The notes below the pieces were generated by a model that worked only from the letters and a program-made list of their open reading frames with translations, did no database searches and was not told the origin of the DNA. Of a DNA stretch of 64,000 nt, positions 43,100-51,692 are shown piece by piece (positions within the stretch are counted from its first letter, which is position 1; every line of letters begins with the position of its first letter). The stretch lies in the NCBI GenBank assembly GCA_052148155.1, contig JBKQIY010000025.1, forward strand, positions 1 through 64,000, written 5' to 3'. The stretch comes from JBBQER01 sp052148155 (lineage in GTDB: Bacteria > Actinomycetota > Acidimicrobiia > IMCC26256 > PALSA-610). The translations under genes and the position numbers were made by a program.

Positions 43100-44236
43100 T
43101 CAGCGCACCGTTCGGAAGAAGCGCTGCACGTCGTCGACGAACAGCGCGGGCTGTTCCATCGCGGCGAAATGGCCGCCGCGCGGCATGTCGGACCAGTACG
43201 TCACGTTGTACGAACGTTCGACCCACGTGCGCGGGACGCGCACAACCTCTTTGGGGTAGCGCGCAACACCGGTCGGCACTTCCACGTACTGCGACACTTC
43301 CGCGCTGTTCGCATGCTCCCAGTACAGGCGCACCGAAGACGTGATCGTCTGGGTCACCCAGTACATCATCACGTTGGTGATCATCTGATCCCGCGTGAAG
43401 ATGTTCTCCGGGTCGCCGTCGCAGTCGCTCCAGGCGCGGAACTTTTCCACGATCCACGCGAGCAGCCCGGCCGGTGAGTCGCCGAGTGCGACGCCCAACG
43501 ACTGCGGCTTGGTGCCCTGCACGAGCGCGTAGCCCGATTCCTGGCGCGAGAACTGCTGCATGGCCGAAAGGTCGGCCTTGTCCGCATCGGTGAGTGCGAC
43601 GTCGTCCTTCGGACGATTGGCAATCGGCATGTTGAGATGGATCGCCGCGCAGTGCGCCGGATCGAGCCCGCCAATTCTGGTCGCGACCTGTGCGCCCCAG
43701 TCGCCGCCCTGCGCGCCGTAACGCGTGTACTCGAGGTGTGTCATGAGTTCCATGAACGCACGCGCGATGCGGGCCACGTCCCAGCCGCGCGTGTGTGTCG
43801 GTTCCGAGAAGCCGTAGCCCGGCAGCGACGGGGCGACGACGTGGAAGGCGTCGCGGGCGTCGCCTCCGTAGGCGTCGGGCTCGGTCAACCTCGGGATCAC
43901 GTCGAGAAACTCGACCACCGAGCCTGGCCAACCATGGACGAGCAGGAGCGGAAAGGCATCCGCGTGAGAAGAGCGCGCGTGGACGAAATGGATCGACTGG
44001 CCGTCGATGCGGGTGCGGAAGTGCGCAAGCTCGTTGAGTCGGGCTTCTTGCGCGCGCCAGTCGTACTCGTCGCGCCAGTACTGCACCAACGTTCGCAGAT
44101 AGTCGGTCGGAATCCCGTACTCCCAGCCGGTGCCCGCGATCTGATCGGGCAGGCGCGCACGGCCGAGACGGCTGCCTAGATCGTCGAGGACCGAATCGTC
44201 GACCGCGATGCGGAACCGCTCGATCGGTTGACTCAT
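43100..44236 (-). CDS. Epoxide hydrolase
   Basis: A 378-residue epoxide hydrolase with the N-terminal EHN domain and an alpha/beta hydrolase core. HGWPGS forms the oxyanion hole, the Asp of GGDWGAQ is the nucleophile, and the C-terminal His is in RGGHFAAMEQP. It converts an epoxide to a diol and would remove reactive products of P450 oxidation. The ATG at 44236 overlaps the upstream reductase stop by 4 nt. It is the last gene of the leftward operon that begins with the acyl-CoA dehydrogenase at 48336. Confidence 0.93.
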   Translation of the reverse strand: MSQPIERFRIAVDDSVLDDLGSRLGRARLPDQIAGTGWEYGIPTDYLRTLVQYWRDEYDWRAQEARLNELAHFRTRIDGQSIHFVHARSSHADAFPLLLVHGWPGSVVEFLDVIPRLTEPDAYGGDARDAFHVVAPSLPGYGFSEPTHTRGWDVARIARAFMELMTHLEYTRYGAQGGDWGAQVATRIGGLDPAHCAAIHLNMPIANRPKDDVALTDADKADLSAMQQFSRQESGYALVQGTKPQSLGVALGDSPAGLLAWIVEKFRAWSDCDGDPENIFTRDQMITNVMMYWVTQTITSSVRLYWEHANSAEVSQYVEVPTGVARYPKEVVRVPRTWVERSYNVTYWSDMPRGGHFAAMEQPALFVDDVQRFFRTVR

Positions 44237-45225
44237 CGGGTTCGCGCCTGCCGTGCGATGTCGATGACGACTTTACCGACCGCCTTTCGATCGGCGACGT
44301 AGGCCAGCGCGGCCGCAGCGTCGTCGAGCGAGAACGTGGCACCGATGTGAGGGGCGACCTGCTGCGAGGCGAACAGATCGAACAGCTCATGCTCGTTGCG
44401 TTCGAACTCCTCGGGTGTGTGGGCAGCGAAGGTGGACAGCTGAAAACCGAGCATCTCCGCTCCCTTCAGCATGAGGAGGTTGAGCGGGATCTTCGGGATG
44501 ACGCCCGACGCATACCCCACGGTCACGAAACGGCCGCCGTAGCGCAGCGCGCGAAGCGCCGGCTCGGAGAGGTCACCGCCGACCGGGTCGACCACCGCAT
44601 CGCCGCCGTCGGGGAGCGTCTCGCGCAGCGCCTGACGCAGCTCACGCGACCGATAATCGATCAGGTTGCGGGCGCCGCACACCGACGCGACCTCAAGCCG
44701 CTGCGGGGACGACGCGACCGCCGTGACCGACGCGCCCAGGACCGCGCCGAGCTGCACGGCGGCCAGTCCGACACCGCCCGCCGCGCCGAGCACGATCACT
44801 TCGTCGCCGGCGCCGACGTGCGCAACTGATCTCAGCACGTGGTAGGCGGTGCGATGCGCGGCACCGAATGCGGACGCGTGCCGGTCGTCGACGCCGTCCG
44901 GTGTGCGACCGAGGACGTCGGCCGCGACAACTACTTCCTCCGCGAATGCACCCACGAGCACCGGGCCGAAGACGCGGTCGCCCACGACGGGTTCGGTGAC
45001 GTCGTCGGCGACGTCGACGACGACACCGGCGAACTCGCTGCCGGGGACGAACGGCGTCGGCACCTTTTGTTGGTATTGGTTCGCGACGAGGAGGACGTCG
45101 GCGTAGTTGACCGCCGCCGCGTGTATCCGTACCCGCACCTGTCCTGGTGCGAGCGACGGGGGCGGGATGTCCTCGACGCGTACGACGCCGGGCTCGCCGT
45201 GCTCACAGCAGACGGCCGCGCGCAC
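44233..45225 (-). CDS. NADPH:quinone oxidoreductase-type dehydrogenase (MDR family)
   Basis: A 330-residue medium-chain dehydrogenase/reductase without zinc ligands, of the quinone reductase (QorA) or enoyl reductase type. The GroES-like N-terminus has NYADVLLVANQY, and the Rossmann motif is GAAGGVGLAAVQ. It likely reduces an activated double bond, quinone or enoyl-CoA with NADPH. The GTG at 45225 lies 5 nt after the hydratase stop and its own end overlaps the epoxide hydrolase start, so all are co-translated. Confidence 0.91.
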   Translation of the reverse strand: MRAAVCCEHGEPGVVRVEDIPPPSLAPGQVRVRIHAAAVNYADVLLVANQYQQKVPTPFVPGSEFAGVVVDVADDVTEPVVGDRVFGPVLVGAFAEEVVVAADVLGRTPDGVDDRHASAFGAAHRTAYHVLRSVAHVGAGDEVIVLGAAGGVGLAAVQLGAVLGASVTAVASSPQRLEVASVCGARNLIDYRSRELRQALRETLPDGGDAVVDPVGGDLSEPALRALRYGGRFVTVGYASGVIPKIPLNLLMLKGAEMLGFQLSTFAAHTPEEFERNEHELFDLFASQQVAPHIGATFSLDDAAAALAYVADRKAVGKVVIDIARQARTR

Positions 45226-45230
45226 TCAGC

Positions 45231-46019
45231 TCACCGACTGTGCCAGACCGGTGTGCGCTTCTCGATGAACGCCACCGCGCCTTCTTTGGCGTCCTCGCTT
45301 GCGAACACGACAGTCTGCAGTTCCCGCAACCGTTCCCATGCCCGTGCCGTATCGGAGACGCCGGTCCGCACGAGCTCTTTCACCGCGGCGACCGCGAGCG
45401 GCCCGTTCGCAGCGATGCGCTGCGCGAGCGCGACCGCGGTGCCCAACACCTCCTCGGGAGGTACCACCGCGTTGACGAGCCCCAGCTGGTAGGCGCGCTC
45501 GGCGCTGATCGAGTCTCCCGTGAGGGTCACTTCCAACGCGATACCCAATGGGACACGCGTGCCGAGGAACGTGCCCCCGCCGGCCGGGAACAGGCCCCGC
45601 TTTACTTCGGGCAGCCCGAACTCCGCGTGCGCGGACGCGACGATGACATCGCAGGCGAGCAACAGTTCGAAACCTCCGGCGACCGCGGTGCCGTTGGCGG
45701 CGCCGACGAGCGGAATGCGTGTTCGTCCCTCGATCAGGGCGAAGAACGCCCGGGTCGCCTCGTCGTCGCCGACGGCCATCTCGTCGCCAGTCGCGAACGC
45801 GCGCAGGTCCATGCCGGCGCAGAACGCCCGGTCGCCCGTACCGGTCAGCACGACGGCACGAATGTCGGGAGAAGCTTCGGCGTCGACGATCGCAGCCCCG
45901 ATGGCCCGGATCAGCTGCGGGGTCAACGCGTTCCTCGCATCGGGACGGTTGAGGCGCGCGATCAACACCGGTCCGCGCTGGTCTCGCACGAGCTCGGCAG
46001 CTGACGTGCTGTCGTTCAC
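45231..46019 (-). CDS. Enoyl-CoA hydratase
   Basis: A 262-residue crotonase that keeps both hydratase glutamates, in FGLPEVKRG and ALEVTLTGD, unlike the other two members in this window; true hydration of a 2-enoyl-CoA is therefore likely. The oxyanion hole is FCAGMDLR and ANGTAVAGG. The GTG at 46019 overlaps the phosphotransferase stop by 4 nt (GTGA). It follows the dehydrogenase/phosphotransferase pair, and would hydrate the enoyl-CoA they produce. Confidence 0.92.
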   Translation of the reverse strand: MNDSTSAAELVRDQRGPVLIARLNRPDARNALTPQLIRAIGAAIVDAEASPDIRAVVLTGTGDRAFCAGMDLRAFATGDEMAVGDDEATRAFFALIEGRTRIPLVGAANGTAVAGGFELLLACDVIVASAHAEFGLPEVKRGLFPAGGGTFLGTRVPLGIALEVTLTGDSISAERAYQLGLVNAVVPPEEVLGTAVALAQRIAANGPLAVAAVKELVRTGVSDTARAWERLRELQTVVFASEDAKEGAVAFIEKRTPVWHSR

Positions 46020-47038
46020 GAGCCGTAGTCGGTCGTCTCGGCGAGCTCCGCGGCCCCGCGCATGAGGTCGAGCACGATCGGACCGAATGCCGCCAGCTTC
46101 TCGTCGTCGCCCGCACGCTGGAAACCCTGCTCGAGGACGATCGCCAGCTTCCATTTCGCGAGCACGATGTAGTAGTCGATGTCGTCGACCTGACGACCCG
46201 ACACGTCGGCGTAGCGCGCGAGCACATCGGACCGTGAGGGCATCCCGACCATGTTGACGTAGCTCGAACCTGCCGCCTCCGGCGCGTTCGTGTCCTCGGG
46301 CCAGCTCTGCACCGTCCAGGCGAGATCGATCTTCGGATCGCCGACCGTGCCCATCTCCCAGTCGACGATCGCGGCGAGCTGCGCCGGCGCGCCGTGGCGG
46401 TACATCACGTTGGCGAACTGATAGTCGCCGTGCATGATGCCGGGGATGAAGTCGAGTGGCCGGTGCGCGCCCAGCCACGCGGAGGCGACATCGAAACCAG
46501 GAAGCTCGCGGCCCTTGATGCGCTCGAGGAACGCCGTCCACCGGTCGACCTGGCGTTCATGGAAACCGTCGGGGCGGCCGAGGTCGTGCAAGCCCCGCGC
46601 GCGCCAGTCGACCTTCGAGAGCAGCGCGATGCCTTCGACGAGTTGGTAGGCGAGGCCCTGGCGTGCGTCGAGATCAGTGTCGAACGGGGTCGGCCAACCG
46701 TCGGACAGTCCCATCGGCGACCAGCCGTCGACAAATCCCATGAGGTAGAACGTGCGGCCCAGCACCGTAGGATCGGTGCATACCGCGACGGCTGGCGTGT
46801 GGGGAACGTCGCTGCCGTCAAGCGCCTCGATGATCCGCCACTCCCGCACGATGCCTTCATCGCGCGAGGCGGGCGCGGTCGGCGGCGGGATGCGAATCGC
46901 GCCGTGGAACTCGCCGCGGCGGATCTCGTAGATCTCGTTCTGCGTCCCACCCGAAAGGAACTGGTGCTCGATTGGTTCGCCCTGACCGGACAGACCGTTG
47001 TCGTCCATCCAGGTCGCGAGCCGCTCGAAGTCGATCAC
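46016..47038 (-). CDS. Phosphotransferase (APH family, ACAD10/11- or LvaA-like)
   Basis: A 340-residue aminoglycoside-phosphotransferase-fold kinase. HGDYQFAN is the catalytic loop and VDWEMGTVGDPKIDLAW the metal-binding Asp segment; LSGGTQNEIYEI is the nucleotide loop. It is not an antibiotic-resistance gene: it overlaps an ACAD11-like acyl-CoA dehydrogenase by 4 nt (GTGA). In mammalian ACAD10/11 the two are one protein, and in Pseudomonas LvaA/LvaC they are separate; there the kinase phosphorylates 4-hydroxyacyl-CoA so that the dehydrogenase-fold partner can convert it to the enoyl-CoA. The same job is inferred here. Confidence 0.9.
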   Translation of the reverse strand: MIDFERLATWMDDNGLSGQGEPIEHQFLSGGTQNEIYEIRRGEFHGAIRIPPPTAPASRDEGIVREWRIIEALDGSDVPHTPAVAVCTDPTVLGRTFYLMGFVDGWSPMGLSDGWPTPFDTDLDARQGLAYQLVEGIALLSKVDWRARGLHDLGRPDGFHERQVDRWTAFLERIKGRELPGFDVASAWLGAHRPLDFIPGIMHGDYQFANVMYRHGAPAQLAAIVDWEMGTVGDPKIDLAWTVQSWPEDTNAPEAAGSSYVNMVGMPSRSDVLARYADVSGRQVDDIDYYIVLAKWKLAIVLEQGFQRAGDDEKLAAFGPIVLDLMRGAAELAETTDYGS

Positions 47039-48336
47039 AGGTTCCCCACTTCGTGCTCGAGGTACTCGGCGAGCTTGGCTCGTGCTGCATCCCGCAGCTT
47101 CGGAAGGTGCTGGGTCGGCCAGATGTCGTCGCTCGGCCGGTAGTCGCGCAGCACCTGGCGGGCCACGGTGACCTTGTGCACCTCGGTCGGCCCGTCGGCG
47201 AGACCCATCACGCCGGCAGCCATGATCATGCCGAAGAACGGCATCTCGTTGCTGACGCCGAGCGCGCCGTGAACCTGCATCGCGCGCCAGGCGATGTCGT
47301 GCAGCACCGTCGGCATGACCACCTTCGCGGTAGCGATGTCCTTGCGCACCTTGCGGTAGTCGTTGTACTTGTCGATCTCCCAGGCGGTGTACAGCACGAA
47401 CAGCCGGAACTGAATGAGCTGCGCGTAGGAGTCGGCGATGTAGCCCTGCACGAACTGTTTGTCGGCCAGGAGGCTGCCCTGCGTCTCGCGGCTGAGCGCG
47501 CGTTCGCACATCATGTCGAGCGCCTTCTTGGCCATACCGATGGTGCGCATCCCGTGATGGATGCGGCCGCCACCCAAGCGGGTCTGCGCGATGGCGAACG
47601 CTTGGCCTTCCCCACCGAGGAGCCCGTCGGCCGGCACCCGGACGTTGTCGTAGTGGATGAGCGCGTGCGCGCCCTCGTCACGTGACTCGCCGGCGAGGCC
47701 GACGTTGCGGACGATGTTGATGCCCGGCGTATCGGTCGGCACCAAGAACATCGACATGCCCTGGTACGCGCTGATCTCTGGGTTCGTCACCGCCATGACG
47801 ATCAGGAACGACGCCGTCTTGGCATTCGAGGAGAAAAATTTCCACCCGTTGATGACCCACTCGTCACCGTCGCGGTCGGCACGGGTTGTGAACATGGTCG
47901 GGTCAGCGCCGGCGTGCGGTTCGGTCATCGAATAGCACGAGAAGAGCTCACCGTCGAGCAGCGGGCGCAGGTAGCGCTCCTTCTGTGCTGGCGTTCCGTA
48001 ATGAGCGATGATTTCGGCGTTGCCGGTATCGGGCGCTTGGCAGCCGAACACGATCGGCGCCCACGACGACCGACCGAGGATCTCGTTGAGCAACGCGAGC
48101 TTCAACTGGCCGTAGCCCTGGCCACCGAGGTCGGCGCCGAGGTGGGTCGCCCACAACCCTTGTCGGCGCACCTCCTGCTTCAACGGATCAACGGCCCGGC
48201 GGCGCGTGTCGTCGAGCGGCGTGAACGCCAACCCCGGCCACACGAGATCGAGCGGCTCGACCTCGTCACGCACGAACGTGTCGACCCAGTCCAGCTTCTC
48301 TTGGAACTCAGGCTCGGTTTCGAAATCCCACGCCAT
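47035..48336 (-). CDS. Acyl-CoA dehydrogenase, ACAD11/LvaC-like
   Basis: A 433-residue acyl-CoA dehydrogenase of the ACAD10/11 group. The N-terminal FVRDEVEPLD, the FAD-binding MTEPHAGADPT and the C-terminal LADGPTEVHKVTVARQ (in place of the usual GGTSEIQ) mark the group. It should work with the kinase encoded directly downstream on 4-hydroxyacyl-CoA. ATG 48336 is preceded by GGGAAGGGGG. It is the first gene of the leftward operon and is controlled from a 60-nt divergent region with three phased operator copies shared with the TetR gene. Confidence 0.93.
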   Translation of the reverse strand: MAWDFETEPEFQEKLDWVDTFVRDEVEPLDLVWPGLAFTPLDDTRRRAVDPLKQEVRRQGLWATHLGADLGGQGYGQLKLALLNEILGRSSWAPIVFGCQAPDTGNAEIIAHYGTPAQKERYLRPLLDGELFSCYSMTEPHAGADPTMFTTRADRDGDEWVINGWKFFSSNAKTASFLIVMAVTNPEISAYQGMSMFLVPTDTPGINIVRNVGLAGESRDEGAHALIHYDNVRVPADGLLGGEGQAFAIAQTRLGGGRIHHGMRTIGMAKKALDMMCERALSRETQGSLLADKQFVQGYIADSYAQLIQFRLFVLYTAWEIDKYNDYRKVRKDIATAKVVMPTVLHDIAWRAMQVHGALGVSNEMPFFGMIMAAGVMGLADGPTEVHKVTVARQVLRDYRPSDDIWPTQHLPKLRDAARAKLAEYLEHEVGNL

Positions 48337-48357
48337 TGCGCCCCCTTCCCGCAGGAT

Positions 48358-48395
48358 GGCAGAATATGGTTCTCGAGACGGCAGAATATGGTTCT
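48358..48395. repeat. Perfect 16-bp direct repeat, 22-nt period
   Basis: GGCAGAATATGGTTCT occurs at 48358-48373 and again at 48380-48395, exactly 22 nt apart, about two turns of DNA. Each contains the operator half-sites AGAA-N5-TTCT. Confidence 0.85.
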
Positions 48396-48417
48396 AATGT
48401 TGAAGAATGCAATTCTG
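48360..48417. promoter_or_regulatory. Triple phased operator of the ACAD/TetR divergon
   Basis: Three copies of AGAA-N5-TTCT lie at 48361-48373, 48383-48395 and 48404-48416 (AGAATATGGTTCT twice, then AGAATGCAATTCT). Centre spacings are 22 and 21 nt, so all face the same side of the helix. They cover the start of the TetR gene and lie 24-80 nt before the dehydrogenase ATG, so a TetR dimer array could silence both directions. Confidence 0.7.
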
Positions 48418-49092
48418 ACGAACGCAAGTGACGTCGCCGGCGCGATCGCGCAGCACACCCTCGCCCGACGCGAAGCGCAGGACGCGAGCGAAGTGCGACG
48501 GCTCGTCGACGCGGGACTCGAGGTCATGCGCACGTGCGGTACCGCGGCGAGCCCGCGAGTTGCCGACATCGTTGCCGCCGCGGGCCTTTCCAACGACGCG
48601 TTCTACCGCCACTTCGCTTCCAAAGAAGCACTCGTCGCCGCAATCCTCGAAGACGGCTCGGCCCGCCTGTCGAGCTACCTGGACCACCAGATGGCGAAAG
48701 GGTCGACGCCCGCGGACAAGGTCCGGCGTTTCGTCGAGGGCGTGATGTCGCAGGCGGCCGACGAAGACATCGCCGCGACGACACGGGCGGTGCTGTGGAA
48801 CGGCGGAACCCTCAGCGTTCGTCTCGGGTCGCGGCGAACGTCGCCGGCGGTGTCGCTGGCGCCGTTGCTGCGCGAACCGTTCGCGCAGCTCGGCAGCACC
48901 AGCCCGGACGCCGACGCCGTGCTCGTCGCACACGCCGCGATCGCCACGTTGTCGGACTTGTTGTGGGAGCGCGTCCGGCCGACGCGGGCGACGATCGACC
49001 ACTTCGCCGAGTTCTGCCTCGCGGCGGTGAGGTCGCGGCCGCGGTCCGCTTCGACGACGAAACCGGCGAAGCACGGCCAGGGGAAGCCGTGA
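48397..49092 (+). CDS. TetR-family transcriptional regulator
   Basis: A TetR-type repressor of about 231 residues. The helix-turn-helix PRVADIVAAAGLSNDAFYRHF lies at about residues 50-70, followed by a helical ligand domain. The start is uncertain: ATGs at 48388 and 48397 fall inside or beside operator copies, and a GTG near 48492 would still keep the DNA-binding domain. Overlap of operators with the start suggests tight autoregulation. It is divergent from the dehydrogenase operon and leads the rightward SDR-esterase-SDR-P450-thiolase operon through a GTGA overlap, so it probably controls both. Confidence 0.88.
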   Translation: MLKNAILTNASDVAGAIAQHTLARREAQDASEVRRLVDAGLEVMRTCGTAASPRVADIVAAAGLSNDAFYRHFASKEALVAAILEDGSARLSSYLDHQMAKGSTPADKVRRFVEGVMSQAADEDIAATTRAVLWNGGTLSVRLGSRRTSPAVSLAPLLREPFAQLGSTSPDADAVLVAHAAIATLSDLLWERVRPTRATIDHFAEFCLAAVRSRPRSASTTKPAKHGQGKP

Positions 49093-49931
49093 CGGCCACC
49101 TCCGCACACAACGACGTCGTTGTCGTCACCGGCGCGGGCGGCATGGGCGAAGCCGTCGCCCGCCGTCTCGGCAGCGGCTGCTCGATCGTGCTCGCTGACG
49201 TCGGCGAGGCACAACTCACACGCGTCGCGGACGAGTTGACTCGCGACGGTTACACGATTCACGCCGTTCGGACCGACATCGCGGCGGCAGCCGAGGTCAT
49301 GGCGCTCGCCCGCACCGCGGCGGACCTCGGTCCGATCCGATGCGTCGTGCACACCGCGGGCGTCTCGCCCGTGCAAGCAACATCGCGCCAGATCATCGAC
49401 GTCGATGTGATCGGCACCGCGCGTGTGCTCGACGCGTTCGAGGCGTACGTCCGACCCGGGACCGTGGCCGTCTGCATCGCCAGCATGGCCGGCACGATGA
49501 CCCAGCTCGACCCACAGACGTTGGAGCTGCTCGCGACGACCCCGCCAGACGAGCTGCATGCGCTCGCCGTGCTCGACCCGAACACGATGGAACCCGGCGT
49601 TGCCTACGGCGTCGCCAAACGCGCCAACCACGTGCGCGTCGAATCCGCTTCGATCGCATGGGGCCGGCGCGGCGGACGGGTCGTGTCGATCAGTCCCGGC
49701 ATCATCGCGACGCCGATGGGTCAACAAGAGCTCGCCGGTCCGTTCGGCGGTGCCATGCGCGCCATGATCGAAATGTCCGCGTGTCGCCGGCTCGGTACGC
49801 CCGACGACATCGCGGCCGCGGTCGAGTTCCTCGTCAGCCCCGCCGCGTCTTTCATCACCGGGACGGACCTGCTCGTCGACGGCGGCGTCGTCGCTGCGGT
49901 ACGCCACCCGACGACGGAACAGGCGGGCTGA
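49089..49931 (+). CDS. Short-chain dehydrogenase/reductase
   Basis: A 280-residue SDR. VVTGAGGMG binds the nucleotide, ADVGE suggests NAD(H), and the catalytic residues are the Ser in CIASMAG and YGVAK. An insert after the Ser (about 30 residues, LDPQTLELLATTPPDELHAL) is longer than in FabG-type enzymes and resembles 3-alpha-hydroxysteroid or carveol-type SDRs. GTG 49089 overlaps the TetR stop by 4 nt, and its stop overlaps the next start by 1 nt. Confidence 0.9.
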   Translation: MTATSAHNDVVVVTGAGGMGEAVARRLGSGCSIVLADVGEAQLTRVADELTRDGYTIHAVRTDIAAAAEVMALARTAADLGPIRCVVHTAGVSPVQATSRQIIDVDVIGTARVLDAFEAYVRPGTVAVCIASMAGTMTQLDPQTLELLATTPPDELHALAVLDPNTMEPGVAYGVAKRANHVRVESASIAWGRRGGRVVSISPGIIATPMGQQELAGPFGGAMRAMIEMSACRRLGTPDDIAAAVEFLVSPAASFITGTDLLVDGGVVAAVRHPTTEQAG

Positions 49932-50875
49932 TGTCGTACGCCTTCGACCCGGAGCTCGCTTCGTTGGTCCCGCTGCTCCCGGAGATCGACATCACCGATC
50001 CGGCCGTCGCGCGCGCGACGATCGCCTCGTTCGCCGAAGCCGGAGGCTTCGACGTCGACCGGTCGGGCCTGACCATCGACGACCGCATGCTCGGACGTCC
50101 CGATGGTCCCGACGTCCGCGTACGCGTGTACCGCCCGCTCGGGCACGGCGAGCGGCGCGCGGGTTTGCTGTACATCCACGGCGGCGGCTTCGTCATCGGC
50201 ACGATCGACACCGAGGAGGCAAACGCGGCGGCGCTCGCACGAAACCTCGGGATCGTCGTCGTCTCGGTCGATTACCGCCTCGCGCCCGAACACCCCTACC
50301 CGGCCGGACTCGACGACTGCAGTGCCGCGCTGACGTGGCTGCACGACCGAGCCGACGACCTCGCCGTTGACGCGGCACGGGTCGGGGTCTACGGCCAGTC
50401 GGCCGGTGGCGGCCTCGCGGCGGCGCTCGCGCTGCGAGCCCGCGATCGCGGCGGCCCTGCGATCTGCTTCCAGTTCCTCGGCATGCCGGAGCTCGACGAC
50501 CGTCTCGACACGGCCAGCATGCGGGCGTTCGTCGATACGCCGATGTGGAACCGGCCGAGCGCGGTGGCGAGCTGGCGCCACTACCTCGCCGGGCTCGACG
50601 GCGACGTGCCGTACGACGCCGCGCCCGCCCGCGCGCACGACCTCGCTGGGCTGGCGCCCGCGTACGTCAGCGCGATGGAGTTCGATCCGCTGCGGGACGA
50701 AGCGATCGACTACGCGAGCCGACTGCTCCAAGCCGGGGTGCCGACCGAGCTGCACGTGTTTCCCGGCACTTTCCATGGTTCCAGTTTCGTGGCTGCAGCC
50801 GCGATCTCGCAGCGCGCCGACAAAGAAGCGCAGGTCGCGCTCCGGCGCGGGCTGCGGTTGGACGGCACAGACTGA
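49931..50875 (+). CDS. Alpha/beta hydrolase, HSL-type esterase
   Basis: A 314-residue hormone-sensitive-lipase-type esterase. HGGG, the nucleophile elbow GQSAGGG, the Asp in FDPLRDEA and the His in GTFHGSSF are all present. It resembles the esterase at 16887-17813 in length and motifs (YRLAPEHPYPAGLDDC is nearly identical), so these may be paralogues serving parallel pathways. ATG 49931 shares one base with the SDR stop. Probable role: hydrolysis of an ester or lactone formed by the operon's oxidases. Confidence 0.91.
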   Translation: MSYAFDPELASLVPLLPEIDITDPAVARATIASFAEAGGFDVDRSGLTIDDRMLGRPDGPDVRVRVYRPLGHGERRAGLLYIHGGGFVIGTIDTEEANAAALARNLGIVVVSVDYRLAPEHPYPAGLDDCSAALTWLHDRADDLAVDAARVGVYGQSAGGGLAAALALRARDRGGPAICFQFLGMPELDDRLDTASMRAFVDTPMWNRPSAVASWRHYLAGLDGDVPYDAAPARAHDLAGLAPAYVSAMEFDPLRDEAIDYASRLLQAGVPTELHVFPGTFHGSSFVAAAAISQRADKEAQVALRRGLRLDGTD

Positions 50876-50930
50876 CGCTGCGGGCATCCATCTCACGAAC
50901 GCGTCACATTCGAATCGAAGGAGAACACAC

Positions 50931-51680
50931 GTGCGAACTGTCGTCGTCGGCGCCTCGAGCGGCCTCGGGCGGTGCATCGGGATCGGCCTCGCGCAGCGCG
51001 GCGCGCGGGTGGCGTTACTCGCTCGTCGCCGCGAACGACTCGAAGCGGCGGCACGTGAGGCCGGCTCCGGGGCCCTGGCGATCGCGTGCGACGTCACTGA
51101 CGAAACGTCGTGCCGATCAGGCATCGTCGAGGCAGCGACTGCGCTCGGCGGCATCGACGCGCTCGTGTACACACCCGCGGTTGGTCCCCTGGCTCGACTC
51201 GTCGACACCGACGCTCAGACGTGGCGGCGGGTGTTCGACACCAACGTCACCGGCGCGGCGGTCGTGACGGCAGCCGCGATCCCTTTTCTCACCGAAACCG
51301 CCGGCGTCGCCGTGTACCTCTCGTCGGTCAGTGCGTCCCTCACGCCGCCGTGGCCTGGCTTGGGCGCCTACATCGTCAGCAAAGCCGCGCTCGACAAGCT
51401 CGTGGACGCGTGGCGGGCCGAACACCCGGACGTCGCGTTCACGCGGCTCGTCGTCGGCGACTGCGCCGGCGGCGAAGGCGACGCCCAGACCGGGTTCACG
51501 ACGGGGTGGGACCCCGAGCTGGCGGCGGAACTCGCACCGATCTGGGTGGAACGTCGTTACATCAGCGGTTCGCTGATCGCGGTCGAGCACCTCGTCGACG
51601 TCGTCGACGCGGTGCTGCACGGCGGCGCAACCCTGTCGATGCCGTCCGTCACGGTGGCGCCCCGGCCCCGATCCCGTTGA
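50931..51680 (+). CDS. Short-chain dehydrogenase/reductase
   Basis: A 249-residue SDR. VVGASSGLG is the nucleotide motif and Arg residues after beta-2 (ARRRERL) suggest NADP(H), unlike the other SDRs here. The active site is SSVSAS and YIVSK. A GTG at 50931 with AAGGAGAA upstream is a confident start. It lies 55 nt after the esterase and 12 nt before the P450, within one rightward operon. Confidence 0.9.
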   Translation: MRTVVVGASSGLGRCIGIGLAQRGARVALLARRRERLEAAAREAGSGALAIACDVTDETSCRSGIVEAATALGGIDALVYTPAVGPLARLVDTDAQTWRRVFDTNVTGAAVVTAAAIPFLTETAGVAVYLSSVSASLTPPWPGLGAYIVSKAALDKLVDAWRAEHPDVAFTRLVVGDCAGGEGDAQTGFTTGWDPELAAELAPIWVERRYISGSLIAVEHLVDVVDAVLHGGATLSMPSVTVAPRPRSR

Positions 51681-51692
51681 GGAGCAGCGTAG

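Noticed and set aside
46016..47038. Aminoglycoside-resistance phosphotransferase
   Set aside because: The kinase fold is shared, but overlap with an ACAD11-like dehydrogenase and the operon context point to acyl-CoA metabolism.
48358..48395. CRISPR-like short repeats
   Set aside because: There are only two 16-bp copies with a 6-nt spacer and no cas genes; palindromic half-sites show they are operators.
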